DNA of 64,000 bases from assembly GCF_026250525.1 (NCBI RefSeq), contig NZ_CP111043.1, forward strand, positions 4,353,001-4,417,000, written 5' to 3'. Each line of letters starts with the position of its first letter. Position 1 is the stretch's first letter. Under the pieces are notes generated by a model, which saw nothing but the letters and a program-made list of their open reading frames with translations, was not told the DNA's origin and searched no databases. This document shows, in pieces, positions 61,942-64,000 of the stretch. A program made the position numbers and the translations under genes. The stretch is from Chondrinema litorale (GTDB lineage Bacteria > Bacteroidota > Bacteroidia > Cytophagales > Flammeovirgaceae).

Positions 61942-62121
61942 TTATTTTTCGATATCGTCTCTTCCTTTGAGTTTTTTGTCTTCCACATTCTTGTTTAAAA
62001 ACTTGTTCAACTCATCAATCGAGTAAGTTGATTCAATTTCACCGGAAGAGTTAACTTTTATATCAAAACCATCCAATTCGTTGTGAACTTTGGGTTTCTG
62101 CTTATTTTTACTTTTTTTCAT
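61942..62121 (-). CDS. Small conserved-looking cytoplasmic protein (59 residues)
   Basis: A complete frame from ATG to TAA. The N-terminus is basic (MKKSKNKQKPKVHNEL), followed by GFDIKVNSSGEIESTYSIDELNKFLNKNVEDKKLKGRDD. The pattern of a lysine-rich start, a GFDIKVN...GEI strand and a C-terminal FLNKNVEDKKL helix matches a small protein family that I recall in Cytophagales; I cannot name it. No signal peptide or membrane segment. It is convergent with fabG. Function unknown. Confidence 0.7.
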   Translation of the reverse strand: MKKSKNKQKPKVHNELDGFDIKVNSSGEIESTYSIDELNKFLNKNVEDKKLKGRDDIEK

Positions 62122-62243
62122 GGGTTTGATTTTGTTTTTTCAATTATAAAACAGGAATATCATATAAATCGTTCGGTTATAGCATTTTAGCTTATACTGA
62201 TATAATCATTTAAAGAGCATTACTGTTTTACTAAATTTATTTT

Positions 62244-63173
62244 TTGTACTTGGAGGAGATTGTTAAAGTTGAAAATGTAGTCAAAAGGTATGACAAACAC
62301 CTTGCGCTGAATAATGTAAGTCTTTCTATTCCCAAAGGTAGTATTTATGGTTTATTAGGGCCAAATGGCGCAGGTAAAACTTCGCTTATTAGAATTATTA
62401 CCAGAATTACAGTGGCAGACCAAGGTAATGTATACTTTAACAATGAGCCACTTTCCCCGCAGCATACAAGTAGAATGGGCTATTTGCCAGAAGAAAGAGG
62501 TTTGTATAGAAAGATGAAAGTGGGAGAGCAGTTGATGTATCTTTCTAGATTAAAAGGCTTATCTAAACACGAAGTAAATCAAAGACTTAAGTATTGGGTT
62601 GAAAAATTTGAGATTAAATCGTGGATGAATAAACAAGTGGAAGAGCTCTCAAAAGGGATGCAACAAAAAATTCAGTTTATAGCCACTGTACTTCACGAGC
62701 CTGAATTACTTATTCTAGACGAACCTTTCTCAGGCTTCGATCCGGTAAATGCCAATGTGATTAAGAAAGAAATTTTAAGATTAAAAAATAAAGGTTGTTC
62801 AGTGATTTTTTCTACACACCGCATGGAATCGGTAGAAGAACTTTGCGACAACATTGCACTAATCAACAATTCTAAAAAAGTAATTGAAGGCACAAAAGAA
62901 GAAATTAAGGCATCTTTTAGCACCAATACTTTTACTGTACTTACAAACAAAGCTATTGAACCAAATGGTTTAGATATCGAAGTGCTGGAATCTGCACAGG
63001 CTGGCAATTATGTGAAAAACTGGATTAAATCTACAGACAAAAATCTCAATGCACTCATTTCTGGCTTAGTTACAGATTATGAGATTCACGAAGTAAAAGA
63101 GCATATTCCTTCTATGGATGAGATTTTTATAAAAATGGTTGGTACTAAAGAAGAGGAGAACATTGATGAGTAA
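62244..63173 (+). CDS. ABC transporter ATP-binding protein, NatA/CcmA-like
   Basis: A 309-residue ATPase with Walker A GPNGAGKTS, signature LSKGMQQK and Walker B LLILDEPFSGFDP, plus a C-terminal extension (about 225-309) as found in ABC-2 exporters. The start is uncertain: a TTG at 62244 or another TTG at 62250 gives EEIVKVENVVKRYD, where the domain begins. It overlaps the permease gene by 8 bp, so the two proteins form one transporter. Confidence 0.9.
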   Translation: MYLEEIVKVENVVKRYDKHLALNNVSLSIPKGSIYGLLGPNGAGKTSLIRIITRITVADQGNVYFNNEPLSPQHTSRMGYLPEERGLYRKMKVGEQLMYLSRLKGLSKHEVNQRLKYWVEKFEIKSWMNKQVEELSKGMQQKIQFIATVLHEPELLILDEPFSGFDPVNANVIKKEILRLKNKGCSVIFSTHRMESVEELCDNIALINNSKKVIEGTKEEIKASFSTNTFTVLTNKAIEPNGLDIEVLESAQAGNYVKNWIKSTDKNLNALISGLVTDYEIHEVKEHIPSMDEIFIKMVGTKEEENIDE

Positions 63174-64000
63174 TAAAATATCTTTAATAATTTCCAGAGA
63201 ATACTTTACCAGAGTAAGAAAGAAGTCTTTTATCATCATGTCGATACTTGGACCTCTTTTGCTTGCAACTATTTATATCGTGCCGATCTGGCTTACCCAA
63301 ACCGGAACTGAAGATAAAATAATTGCTATAAAGGATGAAAGTGGTCTTTTTGCTGGAAAGTTTAAAGATGATGATAAAACCTTTTTTATAGATATTGACG
63401 AGAAGAATTGTGATGATGCCAAGATATCATTTTTAATGAATGATTCTCTTTCTGCCTTACTTTGTATTCCAGCAATTAATATAGATAATCCGCAAGGCAT
63501 CAGATTATATTCCAGACAGGGAGAAGGTGTTTCTGCAGTATTAAAATCTATGATTACTTCTATTATTCAGAAAGAAATAGAGAAGCTTAGATGGCAAAAA
63601 ATAGGTGTAAATCAGAAAGTAATTAATCGTGTTAATGCCAATGTATCTGTCGATTTATTAAATATTAGTGACGATGGTGAGCAAGATATGAGTGTGGTTG
63701 CTTCCACCATTATAGGCATGTTAGGAGGCTTGTTAGTTTATTTCTTTACCTTTTTATATGGTGCTCAGGTGATGCGTGGGGTAATTGAAGAAAAAACAAC
63801 CAGAATTGTAGAGGTGATTATCTCATCAGTAAAACCATTTCAATTAATGATGGGGAAAATTATAGGCATTGCAGCAGTAGGCTTTACTCAGTTAATGATC
63901 TGGGTATTATTAGGCATAATCGTAATTAGTGTTTCCAGTCTGGTTTTAGGGATTGATTATAGCGAAATTAATGGAACAGCCAATTCTGGAATGGTACAAC
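63166..64000 (+). CDS. ABC-2 type permease (partial)
   Basis: A frame starting with ATG at 63166 runs off the right edge; about 278 residues are visible. The N-terminus (SLIISREYFTRVRKKSFIIMSILGPLLLATIYIVPIW) is a membrane helix of the NatB/ABC-2 permease type. A ~130-residue extracytoplasmic domain follows, then helices TIIGMLGGLLVYFFTFLYGAQV and the conserved GVIEEKTTRIVEVIISSVKPFQLMMGKIIGI. With the ATPase it would export an unknown substrate, often Na+ or a peptide in this group. Confidence 0.88.
   Translation, partial: MSNKISLIISREYFTRVRKKSFIIMSILGPLLLATIYIVPIWLTQTGTEDKIIAIKDESGLFAGKFKDDDKTFFIDIDEKNCDDAKISFLMNDSLSALLCIPAINIDNPQGIRLYSRQGEGVSAVLKSMITSIIQKEIEKLRWQKIGVNQKVINRVNANVSVDLLNISDDGEQDMSVVASTIIGMLGGLLVYFFTFLYGAQVMRGVIEEKTTRIVEVIISSVKPFQLMMGKIIGIAAVGFTQLMIWVLLGIIVISVSSLVLGIDYSEINGTANSGMVQ

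Noticed and set aside
1..64000. tRNA, rRNA, CRISPR, insertion sequence, phage or defence system
   Set aside because: None was visible by reading; no conserved transposase, integrase, repeat array, restriction enzyme or toxin-antitoxin gene was recognised. A tRNA search tool could still find one that I missed.

Overview
This 64 kb window is AT-rich, gene-dense bacterial chromosome from the Bacteroidota, most likely a gliding or marine member of the Cytophagales (Flammeovirgaceae-like; the family is inferred). Support: a GldN-type gliding/type IX secretion (T9SS) protein, a secreted protein with a T9SS C-terminal sorting domain, many SPII lipoproteins, a DUF4293-type protein, a CrtY-type lycopene cyclase, TAnnTTTG promoter elements, and little use of Shine-Dalgarno sites. 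I saw no rRNA, tRNA, CRISPR array, insertion sequence, phage or replication origin.

Layout. 1-3.1 kb: fatty-acid and translation core (fabH end, efp, accB, accC), closed by a bidirectional terminator. 3.1-10.2 kb: an unknown membrane-anchored protein, smc, a polyprenol-phosphate-mannose-synthase-like glycosyltransferase and a SulP anion transporter. 10.2-11.1 kb: a kilobase without a convincing gene, holding a possible decayed minus-strand gene and an 11-bp inverted repeat. 11.2-19.3 kb: orphan gldN, an acyl-CoA carboxylase beta subunit, glycerate kinase, an ABC-F protein, 3-hydroxyacyl-CoA dehydrogenase, a fluoride channel and two STAS/SpoIIAA-like small proteins. 19.3-25.1 kb: a structured leader or small RNA, a YtcJ-like amidohydrolase lipoprotein, a SpoU-type RNA methyltransferase, and a sugar locus of L-rhamnose isomerase (RhaI type), an NCS1-type permease and a 59-residue membrane protein.

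25.2-34.6 kb: an OmpA-like protein with an anchored helix-hairpin-helix protein, TrmN6-like methyltransferase, Gfo/Idh oxidoreductase, a TPR lipoprotein, a RidA lipoprotein, pgi, an MFS/SDR pair and a small secreted protein. 34.8-37.4 kb: a coiled-coil SpoIIE-type phosphatase and the rpsF-rpsR-rplI operon. 37.4-47.6 kb: large envelope or secreted proteins, namely a WD40-caspase fusion with 14 blades, a T9SS cargo protein, a beta-helix protein, an unknown 730-residue secreted protein, and a TlpA-like thioredoxin. 47.7-54.3 kb: DUF4293, CrtY, a glycosyltransferase, a DtxR-family regulator, an M42 peptidase, an unusual acidic-linker TonB and an AraC regulator. 54.3-64 kb: UspA, two tandem GH13 lipoproteins, an O-methyltransferase-like protein, a secreted ADP-ribosylglycohydrolase, fabG, a small conserved protein and the start of an ABC-2 exporter.

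Most of the window is housekeeping. The parts most worth a second look are the secreted WD40-caspase, the hairpin-plus-terminator element before the amidohydrolase, the RhaI/NCS1/small-protein unit, the T9SS cargo/beta-helix pair, and two small genes (22139-22318 and 61942-62121) of 59 codons each. I did not find a clear new defence or mobile system. All family calls come from reading motifs by eye; no database search was run.
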